Both the position numbers and the translations under genes were made by a program. This document shows positions 48,439-57,074 of a stretch of DNA of 64,000 nt, in pieces; the first letter of the stretch is position 1, and each line of letters starts with the position of its first letter. The DNA comes from Anaerolineales bacterium (GTDB taxonomy: Bacteria; Chloroflexota; Anaerolineae; Anaerolineales; Villigracilaceae), in NCBI GenBank assembly GCA_030583905.1, contig CP129481.1:1550001-1614000 (forward strand). Direction: 5' to 3'. Below the pieces are notes generated by a model. It did no database searches and was not told the origin of the DNA. It was given only the letters and a program-made list of their open reading frames with translations.

Positions 48439-49650
48439 ATGAAGAGAATTCTCTTTTCTTTTTTGCTGGTGGTTATGATATCCGCCTGCGCCGCGCCGAT
48501 GCCCCAGATGGAGCAGACTGAAGCGCCCATTTCAATAGAGCCAGCCGCTACGCCAACCCTCACTGAAGCACAACCTGTGCCGCAGTCTGTTGCAGAGCCG
48601 CAGGGTACGCCCCTGCCGGATGAGATCGATGCGCCATTGATCGAAGCGCCGGATATCGTTAACATCGAGATGATGGATGAAGTCTATGGCTGGGCATTGA
48701 CCGAGGCGCACGTCATCCGCACCAACGACGGCGGCGTGACCTGGTATATCGTCACCCCGCCCGATCTCGCCGAGGCGGGCTATTCCGTCTTTACGGAATT
48801 TCTCGATGTCGACCATGCCTGGATACAAGTCGTTGACCCGAACAACTATCCCTATGGCGGTACATTGCATCGCACCGCGGATGGCGGCATGACATGGGAA
48901 TCATTCGAAACGCCCTTCAGCGCGGGTGACTTGGAATTTGTCGATGCGGACAACGGCTGGATCCTGGCTGATCTTGGTGTCGGCGCCGGTTCGATGGCGG
49001 TTTCGGTCTTTCAAACCAATAATGGCGGCAGGACGTGGACCCGTGCCTATACCAACGATCCCAATCTTGATGGGGCGGGCGACTCCCTGCCATTGAGCGG
49101 ATTGAAGGTCATGCTCGTTCCGCTTGATATGCAAAACGCGTGGATCGGCGGTGTGATCTATTCCTCCGGTTCGGCGTATTTATTCCGCACGGAAGATGGC
49201 GGCGCGACATGGTCCCAGCCGGGCATCATCCTCCCGGCAGAAGCGCAGGCGAGCGAACTTGCCATCGAAAAAATCCATTTCGTTTCACCCACACAGGGTT
49301 TTCTCGTCATCCGTATGGCAGCCGCTGCGTTGCGGACCATCCTCTATTCCACAGACAATGGCGGAGATACGTGGAACCTGATGCCCGATATCCTTCCGCG
49401 CATGAGCTTCATTGAGATTCCGTCAGCGCAGGAGATGGTTTTTTATTCCAGCAACCAGTTTCTCGTTACGAGAGACGCGGGGCAAACGTTCGAAGTGATC
49501 ACCCCCGATGTCCGCTTCGGGGATACCGTCACCGATATGAACTTCGCTAATTCACTCACGGGATGGGTGATCACAACCGGCGCATCGGGGCGCCGCGCTT
49601 TTTATAAAACAACGGATGGAGGTCAGACTTGGTCCCAACTTATCCCCTGA
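48439..49650 (+). CDS. Lipoprotein with YCF48/BNR-type beta-propeller
   Basis: The 403-aa protein has a lipoprotein signal (LLVVMISAC), a Thr/Pro/Glu linker and repeated propeller motifs typical of YCF48/HCF136 and BNR repeats: IRTNDGGVTWYIV, HRTADGGMTWESF, FQTNNGGRTWTRA, FRTEDGGATWSQP, YSTDNGGDTWNLM and YKTTDGGQTWSQL. These proteins are usually exported and non-enzymatic here. The last 22 nt overlap the next lipoprotein gene. AAGGAG precedes the ATG. Confidence 0.9.
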   Translation: MKRILFSFLLVVMISACAAPMPQMEQTEAPISIEPAATPTLTEAQPVPQSVAEPQGTPLPDEIDAPLIEAPDIVNIEMMDEVYGWALTEAHVIRTNDGGVTWYIVTPPDLAEAGYSVFTEFLDVDHAWIQVVDPNNYPYGGTLHRTADGGMTWESFETPFSAGDLEFVDADNGWILADLGVGAGSMAVSVFQTNNGGRTWTRAYTNDPNLDGAGDSLPLSGLKVMLVPLDMQNAWIGGVIYSSGSAYLFRTEDGGATWSQPGIILPAEAQASELAIEKIHFVSPTQGFLVIRMAAAALRTILYSTDNGGDTWNLMPDILPRMSFIEIPSAQEMVFYSSNQFLVTRDAGQTFEVITPDVRFGDTVTDMNFANSLTGWVITTGASGRRAFYKTTDGGQTWSQLIP

Positions 49651-50567
49651 GATTCTTCTTGATCTTGACCCTTGCCGCGCTTGCTTGCGGATTACCGGTC
49701 GCTTCGCCCTCGCCGACGGCTGAATCTGTTGAAGCAACTGTCCCTGCGCCGACAGAGGCGCCGGCAACGTCTCCGTCAGCGCTTACGCTTGAGCAGATCA
49801 ACAATGTGCAATATCCCGTGCTTATACGGGAAGATGGGCTTGTGGTGCAATTGACGGGTGGTAGTTTTCAGCAGGGAACGGATGCCGCCGATATGGATTT
49901 TGCGTACGTTCAAGTGACGCAGTTCCATGCATTTGATGATCTGACCGGTGACGGCGCAGGCGATGCCGCTGTGATCTTTTTGGAAAATTACGGCGGCACG
50001 GGACAATTTGGCGTGTTGGCGATCTACGCCAATGTGGCGGGCGAGCCCGTCTTTTTGGACTCGGTCCTGATCGATGACCGCCCGATGATCAATAGCATTT
50101 CCATCGAGAACGGCGAAGTGTTCATTGATGCGGTCGTGCATGGCTTTGAAGACGGCGGATGCTGTCCGACACTCCCATCCACACGCCGCTATGCGTTGGT
50201 AAAAAACAAGTTGCGGCTGATGAATTACACAACCGATACCCCCGGCGGTGACAGGCGAAGCATTGACATCGCATTGCCCGCCGATGGAATAGAGGTCAGC
50301 GCCAGTGTGCAGGTGACCGGCACGGTCAGCATTGCGCCGTTCGAGAACAATCTATCTTATTTTGTCTATGATGAGGATGGCAATCAATTCGCGGCGGGAC
50401 CCATCATGGTCATAGCTCCCGATTTCGGCGCGCCGGGCACATTTGACGAAACCTTCACGCTGGCGGGCATCCCTGCCGGGACGGTGATCTACCTTGAAAT
50501 TCACGATCAAAACGCAGTGGACGGCTCGCTGTTCGCATTGGATGTTGTAAAATTATTGGTGAAATAG
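49629..50567 (+). CDS. Lipoprotein of unknown function (TTG start, nested in the previous gene)
   Basis: The 312-aa protein starts at TTG 49629, with GGAGG (49618-49622) 6 nt upstream inside the preceding gene, so it is probably translated by coupling. It has a signal and lipobox (FLILTLAALAC), a Thr/Pro-rich linker and a beta-rich body (FAYVQVTQFHAFDDLTGDGA; VHGFEDGGCCPTLPSTRRYA) that resembles FG-GAP-like or LppP/LprE-type exported proteins of Chloroflexota. The C-terminal 100 residues form an Ig-like Gmad-type domain. Function is unknown. Confidence 0.75.
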   Translation: MVPTYPLRFFLILTLAALACGLPVASPSPTAESVEATVPAPTEAPATSPSALTLEQINNVQYPVLIREDGLVVQLTGGSFQQGTDAADMDFAYVQVTQFHAFDDLTGDGAGDAAVIFLENYGGTGQFGVLAIYANVAGEPVFLDSVLIDDRPMINSISIENGEVFIDAVVHGFEDGGCCPTLPSTRRYALVKNKLRLMNYTTDTPGGDRRSIDIALPADGIEVSASVQVTGTVSIAPFENNLSYFVYDEDGNQFAAGPIMVIAPDFGAPGTFDETFTLAGIPAGTVIYLEIHDQNAVDGSLFALDVVKLLVK

Positions 50568-50589
50568 CCCAAGAGAAGAGGAGAGTTCC

Positions 50590-50997
50590 ATGCCACACCT
50601 TGTCCGTGATTGGATGTCCAGCCCTGTTGTTGTCGTTGATCCCGATTCGAGCGTCTCGTACGCCGCCACGCTCATGCGCCGCCGCAAGATCCACAGCGTA
50701 GTGGTAAAGATCAGTATAAAGGACAACTCGTACGGAATTGTCACCACCACCGATATTCGCGACAAGATCGTCGCCGCAGGACGCAACCCCGCCGAGACCG
50801 CTGTGCGCGAGATCATGTCCGGTCCCATCATCACCGGACGCGCTGATTGGACCTTGATGGAATGTTCCAAGGTCATGCAGGAGCATAAGTTCCATCACCT
50901 GCCGATCATGGATGACAGCGGCGCCTTGATCGGGATGATCTCTGCGACGGATATTTTCATGTCAGTGGAAGAGCAAGGCTGGATGGACGAAAAATAA
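50590..50997 (+). CDS. CBS-domain protein
   Basis: The 135-aa protein consists of two CBS domains: DWMSSPVVVVDPDSSVSYAA... VTTTDIRDKIVAAG and EIMSGPIITGRADWTLMECS... ISATDIFMSVEEQG. Paired CBS domains bind adenine nucleotides and act as energy or redox sensors. No effector domain is attached. GAGGAGAG lies upstream of the ATG. It is followed by a terminator shared with sufE. Confidence 0.93.
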   Translation: MPHLVRDWMSSPVVVVDPDSSVSYAATLMRRRKIHSVVVKISIKDNSYGIVTTTDIRDKIVAAGRNPAETAVREIMSGPIITGRADWTLMECSKVMQEHKFHHLPIMDDSGALIGMISATDIFMSVEEQGWMDEK

Positions 50998-51000
50998 TGA

Positions 51001-51027
51001 ATAGGACGGGAGAAAATCCCGTCCTAT
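51001..51027 (+). terminator. Bidirectional terminator between the CBS gene and sufE
   Basis: ATAGGACGGGA and TCCCGTCCTAT around GAAAA. The convergent sufE stop (51024-51026) lies inside the right arm. Confidence 0.75.
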
Positions 51028-51455
51028 TTGTTTAACATATTCACAGCCGCCTGTTTCATGTGCGCCAGCACGCCGCGAAACCCGTTCAACCGTTGACCAG
51101 AGATGGCGTCTTCCAGTTTCATCGGCGCGTAGAAATCTGCGGGGACGGCAATGATCTCTTCAGGCGTACAGCCATTTAGACCGTTGGCGAGGATCGCGGC
51201 AAGTCCGCGCACGGTGGGGGATTGCTTGGGAATGTCAAAGTGAAAGAGCAAGCCGCCGTCATCCGTCTTTTCAGCGAACAGATAAACCGGCGTCATACAT
51301 TCCGGGATCGGCTCCATCTTGGAGCGCGCTTCTGAAAAACGCTCTGGCAGTTCCGTGAATGACTCGGCGTATGCGATCAGCGTTTCGATCTTTTCTTCGC
51401 GGCTCATGCTCGCAAAGTCATCCACGATATCTTGAAGATTTTTAGGTAAAGACAT
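51024..51455 (-). CDS. sufE: SufE-like cysteine desulfurase activator
   Basis: The 143-aa protein has the SufE layout: EKIETLIAYAESFTELPERF, then the persulfide-accepting Cys53 in MEPIPECMTPVYLF, GLLFHFDIPKQSPTVRGLAA and LNGFRGVLAHMK. It accepts sulfur from SufS for Fe-S assembly. A rhodanese gene lies upstream on the same strand, separated by a palindrome, so both are sulfur-transfer functions. No sufS gene is near. Confidence 0.93.
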   Translation of the reverse strand: MSLPKNLQDIVDDFASMSREEKIETLIAYAESFTELPERFSEARSKMEPIPECMTPVYLFAEKTDDGGLLFHFDIPKQSPTVRGLAAILANGLNGCTPEEIIAVPADFYAPMKLEDAISGQRLNGFRGVLAHMKQAAVNMLNK

Positions 51456-51465
51456 TCATATCCTC

Positions 51466-51494
51466 TGTAGGGGCGGGGTAACCCCGCCCCTACA
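51466..51494. repeat. GC-rich palindrome between rhodanese and sufE
   Basis: TGTAGGGGCGGGG and CCCCGCCCCTACA around TAA form a perfect 13-bp stem. It is a terminator for the rhodanese gene (a T-rich stretch follows on the minus strand only weakly) or a dispersed palindrome. Confidence 0.65.
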
Positions 51495-51501
51495 ATAAAA
51501 A

Positions 51502-52341
51502 TTATTTTTCGATGGGCGCATCCACCAGGTTGCCCCACTCGGTCCATGAACCATCGTAGTTCCTGACCTTCTCATATCCCAGCAGATATTTCAGCACGAA
51601 CCACGTCAGCGACGAACGTTCGCCGATGCGGCAATAGGCGATCACATCACCGTCAGCGTTGACGTTCTTTCCCTCGTAGATGGCACGCAGCTCCTCGGGA
51701 GTCTTGAACGTTGAATCCGCTTCGTTGACCGCCTGAGACCAGGGGATGCTCACTGCGCCGGGGATGTGTCCGCCGCGTGTCGCGCCTTCCTGCGGGTAGT
51801 TCGGCATGTGGGTCAACTCGCCGGTGTATTCCTTTGGCGAGCGGACATCCACCAGCGGCTGTTTGGTTTCGAGATGCTTGAAAACGTCATCACGGAAAGC
51901 GCGGATGGATGTATCCGCCTCTCTCGCGCTGTAAGTTGTTCGGGGATACTCGGGCACTTCCTTCACGAGTGGGCGGTTCTCCTGCTCCCATTTGGCGCGT
52001 CCGCCGTTCATGATCTTCACGTTCTCATGCCCATAATATTGGAAGAGCCACAGTGCGTAGCATGCAAACCAGTTGGATTTGTCGCCGTAGAAAACGACCG
52101 TGGTGTCGTTGGTGATGCCCAGCTTGGAAGCGACCTCTTCGAATTGTTCCTTCGTCAGAAAATCGCGGCGCAGCGGATGCTGGAGCGTGCTGAACCAATC
52201 CACCTGCACCGCGCCGGGGATGTGTCCCATCGGGTACAGCAGTGGATCCTCATCCGATTCAATGATGCGGACATTCGGGTCGTTCAGGTGATTGGCGACC
52301 CATTCGGTATCGACAAGGTATTCAGGGTGTGCGTATGACAT
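51502..52341 (-). CDS. Thiosulfate/3-mercaptopyruvate sulfurtransferase (two rhodanese domains)
   Basis: The 279-aa protein has an N-terminal, catalytically silent rhodanese domain ([20 protein letters not shown], then [13 protein letters not shown]) and a C-terminal domain ([15 protein letters not shown]) with the active-site Cys in the loop [15 protein letters not shown]. The CRxGxRxS loop is of thiosulfate sulfurtransferase type. ATG 52341 with CAGGAGAA upstream is preferred over an in-frame start at 52395. Confidence 0.94.
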   Translation of the reverse strand: MSYAHPEYLVDTEWVANHLNDPNVRIIESDEDPLLYPMGHIPGAVQVDWFSTLQHPLRRDFLTKEQFEEVASKLGITNDTTVVFYGDKSNWFACYALWLFQYYGHENVKIMNGGRAKWEQENRPLVKEVPEYPRTTYSAREADTSIRAFRDDVFKHLETKQPLVDVRSPKEYTGELTHMPNYPQEGATRGGHIPGAVSIPWSQAVNEADSTFKTPEELRAIYEGKNVNADGDVIAYCRIGERSSLTWFVLKYLLGYEKVRNYDGSWTEWGNLVDAPIEK

Positions 52342-52433
52342 ATTTTCTCCTGGGCTAAGGTTATTTGACCGTGTAAGGGCTATCTTGTACCACATCCGCG
52401 AAAAAGTTCACAGTCAAAAATTCGGCATTGATG

Positions 52434-52439
52434 TAAAAT
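52434..52439 (+). promoter_or_regulatory. -10 box of leaderless RNase HI gene
   Basis: TAAAAT, 6-nt spacer, ATG 52446, with no Shine-Dalgarno. Confidence 0.5.
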
Positions 52440-52445
52440 TGACGT

Positions 52446-53069
52446 ATGCCGAAACAGAAATATTACGTGGTCTGGAAGGGGCGTAAGACTGGCATCTTCA
52501 CTACCTGGGCGGAGTGTGAAAAGCAGGTGAAGGGCTTCGTCGGGGCGCAGTACAAGGCGTTCGGGAGCGAAGCCGAAGCGGAAGCCGCTTATCTCGCAAA
52601 GTACGATGATTACAAAGGCAAGGTTTCCTCCGGCGGGAAGTGGAAAACGGCAAGTATTCAACCCCTGCTCCCATCCATTTGTGTGGATGCGGCGTGCAGT
52701 GGTTCGCCCGGCAAACTGGAATATCGCGGCGTCAATACCGAGACAGGCGAGGAAATTTTCCATGTGGGACCGTACAATGATGGCACAAATAACGTCGGCG
52801 AATTTCTTGCCATCGTCCATGCGTTGACGTGGCAGGCGAAACACAACATGCATGTGCCCGTTTATTCCGATTCGCAGAACGCCATCTCGTGGGTGCATCA
52901 GGGTGAGTGCAAGACGAGACTGAAACATTCATCGAAGAACGCCATTTTGTTTGCCATCATCCGCAGTGCCGAAAACTGGTTGGCGGAAAATGAACTGCCC
53001 GAAGGCAAGATACTGAAATGGGAAACCGGGGTTTGGGGCGAAAACCCCGCCGATTTTGGGAGAAAATAA
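52446..53069 (+). CDS. rnhA: Ribonuclease HI with N-terminal viroplasmin domain
   Basis: The 207-aa protein has an N-terminal RNase H-binding (caulimovirus viroplasmin-like) domain (KYYVVWKGRKTGIFTTWAEC, then YKAFGSEAEAEAAY) and an RNase H fold (ICVDAACSGSPGKLEYRGVN; Glu in NNVGEFLAIVHAL; Asp in VPVYSDSQNAISWV). It degrades RNA in RNA-DNA hybrids, and the N-terminal domain adds affinity for the hybrid. The final catalytic Asp falls in the C-terminal NPADFGRK. Confidence 0.92.
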   Translation: MPKQKYYVVWKGRKTGIFTTWAECEKQVKGFVGAQYKAFGSEAEAEAAYLAKYDDYKGKVSSGGKWKTASIQPLLPSICVDAACSGSPGKLEYRGVNTETGEEIFHVGPYNDGTNNVGEFLAIVHALTWQAKHNMHVPVYSDSQNAISWVHQGECKTRLKHSSKNAILFAIIRSAENWLAENELPEGKILKWETGVWGENPADFGRK

Positions 53070-53097
53070 TCCAAGTATAAATAGTGAAGGATAAAGA

Positions 53098-53673
53098 ATG
53101 AAAACAGCCTTACTTGTTATTGACATTCAAAAAGACTACTTCCCCGGCGGGAAGTTTCCGCTCGTGAATCCCGAAGAAGCGGCGAAGAATGCATATATGC
53201 TCCTGCAATGCTTCCGTGAGCATGGTCCGCATAAAGATGCACGTCACATCCACATCCAGCATATTTCACTAAAACCCGATGCGGCGTTTTTCGTCAAAGG
53301 CGATAGCGGATCTGATATTCATGATTCAGTTGCGCATTTTGAAGGCGAACCGATCGTGTATAAACACTATCCCAACTCGTTTCGCGAGACGAATCTCTTG
53401 GAGATGCTCAAAGAGTGGGGGATCGAGCGCGTCGTCATCACCGGCATGATGACTCACATGTGTGTGGACGCCACCGCCCGCGCCGCTGCCGATTTTGGTT
53501 TCAAGGTCATCATTGCCGAAGATGCCTGCGCTACGCGGGATTTGGTGTATGGTGAAACAATCATCCCTGCGGACTTGGTCCACAAAGCCTTTCTCGCCGC
53601 GCTCAAATCCTATGGGCAGGTGATGAAATCAGAAGAAGTGATTGCGTTATTGGCGGCGGAGGCTGTCAAGTAG
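53098..53673 (+). CDS. Isochorismatase-family cysteine hydrolase
   Basis: The 191-aa protein has the family triad: Asp9 in ALLVIDIQKDYF, a Lys in the middle segment (VYKHYPNSF) and the nucleophile Cys122 in VITGMMTHMCVDATARAA, preceded by the cis-peptide region. Members hydrolyse nicotinamide, carbamoyl compounds or isochorismate. The substrate is not evident. AAGGAT lies 6 nt before the ATG. Confidence 0.92.
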   Translation: MKTALLVIDIQKDYFPGGKFPLVNPEEAAKNAYMLLQCFREHGPHKDARHIHIQHISLKPDAAFFVKGDSGSDIHDSVAHFEGEPIVYKHYPNSFRETNLLEMLKEWGIERVVITGMMTHMCVDATARAAADFGFKVIIAEDACATRDLVYGETIIPADLVHKAFLAALKSYGQVMKSEEVIALLAAEAVK

Positions 53674-53680
53674 ATTTTTT

Positions 53681-54052
53681 TTATTGTTCCCGCCATGTTG
53701 GGAATAATCGTGGAAATACCACAAGGTCAAGAAGCAGGCCAAGAAGTACTCCGCCCGCATACGCAAGAATGTCGAGCGGATCATATGTACTTCCAAAAAT
53801 TGGATGCCCCGCATATTGAGAAAATTCCACCAGGCAACCTGTTAGAAAAACAGCACTGGCGCGGAAAGCGAGGGAGTGGAGAATGTTGTTTTGGAACAAA
53901 CCCATGAGTAATACCAAGGTCATAGGCAGGAGAATGTCGATCAGATAACCATTCATAAATATGGCAAATGAACCTTGGTAATTTTCACCTTTTACGAAAT
54001 GAAGCGCCCCCGTCCCAATTGCAATAGCGGCAATGACCACTCTCTTATTCAT
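53681..54052 (-). CDS. VanZ-like / DUF2809 membrane protein
   Basis: The 123-aa protein has about four hydrophobic helices. The motif FGSTYDPLDILAYAGGVLLG matches the polar D...D.xx.N/A.xG pattern of VanZ/DUF2809 proteins. Function is unknown. It starts with AAGGAT and is on the opposite strand to the hydrolase gene, with only 7 nt between the two 3' ends. Confidence 0.8.
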   Translation of the reverse strand: MNKRVVIAAIAIGTGALHFVKGENYQGSFAIFMNGYLIDILLPMTLVLLMGLFQNNILHSLAFRASAVFLTGCLVEFSQYAGHPIFGSTYDPLDILAYAGGVLLGLLLDLVVFPRLFPTWREQ

Positions 54053-54073
54053 GATCTTATCCTTTAAGGAATC

Positions 54074-54188
54074 CTAATCCAATTTTTCCCACGGTTGCAG
54101 CAGGTCAAACTCTTTGCCGAAGACGGAAAAATACAATCTATTCGCCTCATCTGAATACCCGCCGATAGGGGCGCATTGTGACTTTCAT
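54074..54188 (-). pseudogene. Remnant of a second GNAT gene (internal deletion and frameshift)
   Basis: Two nt after the stop of the GNAT gene at 54191 there is ATG 54188 with AAGGAG upstream. It opens MKVTMRPY, then shifts to a stop. In the next frame the sequence reads GYSDEANRLYFSVFGKEFDL and LQPWEKLD followed by TAG (54074-54076), which looks like the last strand of a GNAT protein. The middle of the gene would be lost. The identification rests on a short match, so it is tentative. Confidence 0.35.
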
Positions 54189-54190
54189 GC

Positions 54191-55009
54191 TTACTCCTTG
54201 AGCGGAACAATGTAGTACTTGTAGTCACGGATTTTGTCGAAGCCAGCCTTGATGGCGGTCTTCGCGGACGCTTCATTTCTTTTGAAGCAATGCCAGCCGA
54301 CTTCGGTAATACCGTGCGAGAAGGCGTATTCGAGAAAGGCGAGTGTCAGTGCGGTAGCGATCCCGCGTTGACGGAAATCACTGGTGGTTTCGATTCCGAT
54401 CTCACAGCGCCCGTCCGCGTTGTATTCGGAGAGACACCAGCCCGCAAGTTCGTTTTCATGGATCGCGCACACGCCAAAACTCTTGGCAAGAAAATCATCC
54501 ACACTGGGTCGTTCGGATTTCATTTCTTCTTTGAGCGTTTCAAGATGCTTCAGGTTGGTATTTGCCAACAGGTCAGCATCCACCATCTGAAGTTGAAACC
54601 CTTCGGGCATTACATCTTGCCACTTTTGTTTCAACTCCTTGCAGGCATAGTATTCGCGGTTGGCGTGAATCGTCTCTCTCCCTGAGAGCAGCGCGTCCAT
54701 TTTTTCTTCCCACGCAGGCGTATCATAGTAAATTCCAAAACCTTCTTCACCCGCTGCAATTGCCTGCGGAAAAATGACATTCGTGAACATTTTTCGAATC
54801 CCAAGATTGAAACTATCTATCTCAGGGTTGCCAGCCAGAATGTATCTGTGACCCGCCTGTGCAAACAGGGCTTTGGGCTGTTCGTAATTGTCCACAAAAA
54901 TTCGCGCAGGAGTTTGCTTCGTGAGGATCGAGCGTCCCACGAGATGAAAATCCATGCCAAGCAAAAGCGGGCGGATGAGTTCGTATGAGTTGGGGTGTAA
55001 TGTTGTCAT
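54191..55009 (-). CDS. GNAT acetyltransferase (GNAT_acetyltran, PF12746-like)
   Basis: The 272-aa protein has a family-specific N-terminal half and a C-terminal GNAT domain (CEIGIETTSDFRQRGIATAL with acetyl-CoA loop QRGIAT, then TEVGWHCFKRNEASAKTAIK, AGFDKI). ATG 55009 is chosen. A TATAAT box (55016-55021) lies 6 nt upstream, which makes the longer frame to 55087 unlikely because it would cross the promoter and the divergent gene. The substrate is unknown. Confidence 0.88.
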   Translation of the reverse strand: MTTLHPNSYELIRPLLLGMDFHLVGRSILTKQTPARIFVDNYEQPKALFAQAGHRYILAGNPEIDSFNLGIRKMFTNVIFPQAIAAGEEGFGIYYDTPAWEEKMDALLSGRETIHANREYYACKELKQKWQDVMPEGFQLQMVDADLLANTNLKHLETLKEEMKSERPSVDDFLAKSFGVCAIHENELAGWCLSEYNADGRCEIGIETTSDFRQRGIATALTLAFLEYAFSHGITEVGWHCFKRNEASAKTAIKAGFDKIRDYKYYIVPLKE

Positions 55010-55015
55010 AAATCT

Positions 55016-55021
55016 ATTATA
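55016..55021 (-). promoter_or_regulatory. -10 box of the leaderless GNAT gene
   Basis: Minus-strand TATAAT with a 6-nt spacer to ATG 55009. It is one half of a divergent leaderless promoter pair within 38 bp. Confidence 0.65.
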
Positions 55022-55035
55022 GTCCTGCGTGGTGC

Positions 55036-55041
55036 TATAAT
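55036..55041 (+). promoter_or_regulatory. -10 box of the leaderless M48 protease gene
   Basis: TATAAT with a 6-nt spacer to ATG 55048. It is the other half of the divergent pair. The two -10 boxes are only 14 nt apart, so the two polymerases cannot bind together. Confidence 0.65.
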
Positions 55042-55047
55042 TTTTCC

Positions 55048-56175
55048 ATGCAAACCACCCTCGACCCCCAACGCCAAAAGCAGGCAAAAGAATACGCCCG
55101 CATCCGCCGCCGCTTATGGCTGGTGGACACCGCCCTCAGCGCTGTCTACATGCTGGCATGGATAGTCCTCGGTTGGAGCATTTCCCTGCGCGCATGGATC
55201 GCCTCCTTCGCCGCTGACGATTGGTCCCTGATCGCTATCTTTGTCATCATCTTCGGTGGTGTCTTCTCCCTCGTCACTTTGCCGCTCGGCTACTACAGCG
55301 GATTTGTTCTCCCGCATCGTTTTGGGCAATCCAACCAGACGTTGAAGGATTGGATCATTGACCGCCTCAAGGGTCTCGCCATCGGTGCGCCCATCGGGCT
55401 GATCCTGCTTGAATTGCTTTATCTTGCTTTGCGCCTCACCGGTGATTTGTGGTGGTTATGGGCGGCAGGCGGAGTGCTGGTCTTTACTGTGTTGCTCTCC
55501 AACCTTGCACCAACCCTCATCATGCCGTTATTCAACAAATACATCCCGCTTGGCGATGAACACAAGGATTTGGAAGAACGCCTGCTCGCACTCGCCGAAC
55601 GCGCGAAAACAAAGGTCAAAGGCGTGTTCAAGTTCGATATGTCCAAACGGACGAAATCCGCCAACGCCGCGCTGACCGGCATCGGCAACACGCGCCGCAT
55701 CGTACTGGGCGATACGCTTATCAACGAATTCACAGCGGATGAGATCGAAACCGTACTGGCGCACGAGCTCGGACATCATGTCAACCGCGATATTCCATTG
55801 TTCATCGCTTTTGGCACGGTCAGTACAACATTGGGATTGTATCTTGCGTCACTGGCGTTGAACTGGGCGGTGGGATATTTCGGCTTTGCCGGTCCCGCCG
55901 ACATTGCCGCCTTCCCTGCGCTGGCGTTGATCTTCAGCATCTACGGACTTGTCACCCAGCCGCTCGATAACGCCGTATCCCGCTGGAGGGAGAGAAAAGC
56001 GGACGACTACGCATTGCAGGCTACGGGTAAGAACGAAGCGTTCGCGTCCGCGTTTACGAGATTGGCGAATCAGAATCTAGGGGATGTCGATCCCGAAAAA
56101 TGGGTCGTCTTTATGTTCTATTCGCATCCGCCGTTGGGCGAGCGGATCGAAAAGGCAAGAAGATTTGTTGTATGA
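55048..56175 (+). CDS. M48-family (Ste24/CAAX prenyl protease-like) zinc metallopeptidase
   Basis: The 375-aa membrane protease has several hydrophobic helices and the zinc motif HELGHHVNRD (about residue 239) followed by the third ligand Glu region in WRERKADDYAL. The order of helices and the loop FDMSKRTKSANAALTGIGN match the Ste24-type M48 group. It probably does membrane-protein quality control in bacteria. It is expressed from a leaderless promoter and ends at a palindrome shared with degV. Confidence 0.93.
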   Translation: MQTTLDPQRQKQAKEYARIRRRLWLVDTALSAVYMLAWIVLGWSISLRAWIASFAADDWSLIAIFVIIFGGVFSLVTLPLGYYSGFVLPHRFGQSNQTLKDWIIDRLKGLAIGAPIGLILLELLYLALRLTGDLWWLWAAGGVLVFTVLLSNLAPTLIMPLFNKYIPLGDEHKDLEERLLALAERAKTKVKGVFKFDMSKRTKSANAALTGIGNTRRIVLGDTLINEFTADEIETVLAHELGHHVNRDIPLFIAFGTVSTTLGLYLASLALNWAVGYFGFAGPADIAAFPALALIFSIYGLVTQPLDNAVSRWRERKADDYALQATGKNEAFASAFTRLANQNLGDVDPEKWVVFMFYSHPPLGERIEKARRFVV

Positions 56176-56180
56176 TAAAC

Positions 56181-56207
56181 GCAGGTCACGCTTCAAGCGT
56201 GACCTGC
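56181..56207 (+). terminator. Bidirectional terminator palindrome
   Basis: GCAGGTCACGC and GCGTGACCTGC around TTCAA, between convergent genes, followed by TATTTTTT. The same core is at 14377-14402. Confidence 0.75.
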
Positions 56208-56213
56208 TATTTT

Positions 56214-57074
56214 TTACACCAGATCTGCCATCAACTCCATCGGTACCACCGCCGCGCCGACAATGCCCGGACCTGTATGTACACCCAGCACCGGCGAGAT
56301 GCGCATCACCTCCAATTTGGCGACATTGAGCTTGGCTTGGAATTCCTTTGCGAGTTCGTCCGCTTTCTCAGAGAAACGTCCGTGCAGGACGGTTGTCCAC
56401 AACGGGGTGTTGCCATACTTGTCGTGCAGATAATCTGCAAGGATGGTCATCGCTTTTCCGATGGAACGCCCCTTTGCAACCGTGCTGTACTTGCCGTCCG
56501 TATCCACGCGGATGATCGGCTTGAGATTGAGAAGCGCGCCTGCCATCGCCTGTACGCGCCCAATGCGACCGCCACGTGCCAGATATTCCAGTGTATCGAG
56601 CGTGTAAATGACCTCGGTCTTCTCGCGGATCTTGGTCAGCCGTTCCTGGATCTTGTCCATGCTCCAGCCTGCTTTGTGACCGAGCGCCGCCGCCATGACC
56701 TGGAACCGTTCGCCGCCGGAGAGCGTGAGCGTATCCCAGAATTTGACATTCGCCTCATCCTTGACCAAACTCCCGCCATCCTGCGCCGAGTTGATTGTGC
56801 CGCTCAGCCCCGAAGAAATATGGATCGAGAAAATATCCTTGTCCGTCTGGGCGATCTTACGGTACAACTCCGCAAAGATGCCCGCGGATGGCTGTGCAGT
56901 GGTCGGGAATTGCGGACGCATGGCTTCCAGGCGGTTGTAGAAATCGTCCGCTGAAATATCCGCCGAGTTCACTTCGCCCTCGGGGAATTGAATGAACAGA
57001 GGCGCTTGCACGATTCCCAATTGTTCAAGTTCTTCATTCGGCATATCCGCCGCGCAATCGGTTACGATCTTCAT
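56214..57074 (-). CDS. DegV-family fatty-acid-binding protein
   Basis: The 286-aa protein has the DegV signature: IVTDCAADMPNEELEQLGIV, TTAQPSAGIFAELYRKIAQT, IHISSGLSGTINSAQDGGSL and TLEYLARGGRIGRVQAMAGA. DegV/FakB proteins bind a fatty acid for FakA-dependent phosphorylation. No fakA gene lies near. GGAG is placed 8 nt before the ATG, and the start overlaps the upstream epimerase stop by 4 nt. Confidence 0.95.
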   Translation of the reverse strand: MKIVTDCAADMPNEELEQLGIVQAPLFIQFPEGEVNSADISADDFYNRLEAMRPQFPTTAQPSAGIFAELYRKIAQTDKDIFSIHISSGLSGTINSAQDGGSLVKDEANVKFWDTLTLSGGERFQVMAAALGHKAGWSMDKIQERLTKIREKTEVIYTLDTLEYLARGGRIGRVQAMAGALLNLKPIIRVDTDGKYSTVAKGRSIGKAMTILADYLHDKYGNTPLWTTVLHGRFSEKADELAKEFQAKLNVAKLEVMRISPVLGVHTGPGIVGAAVVPMELMADLV

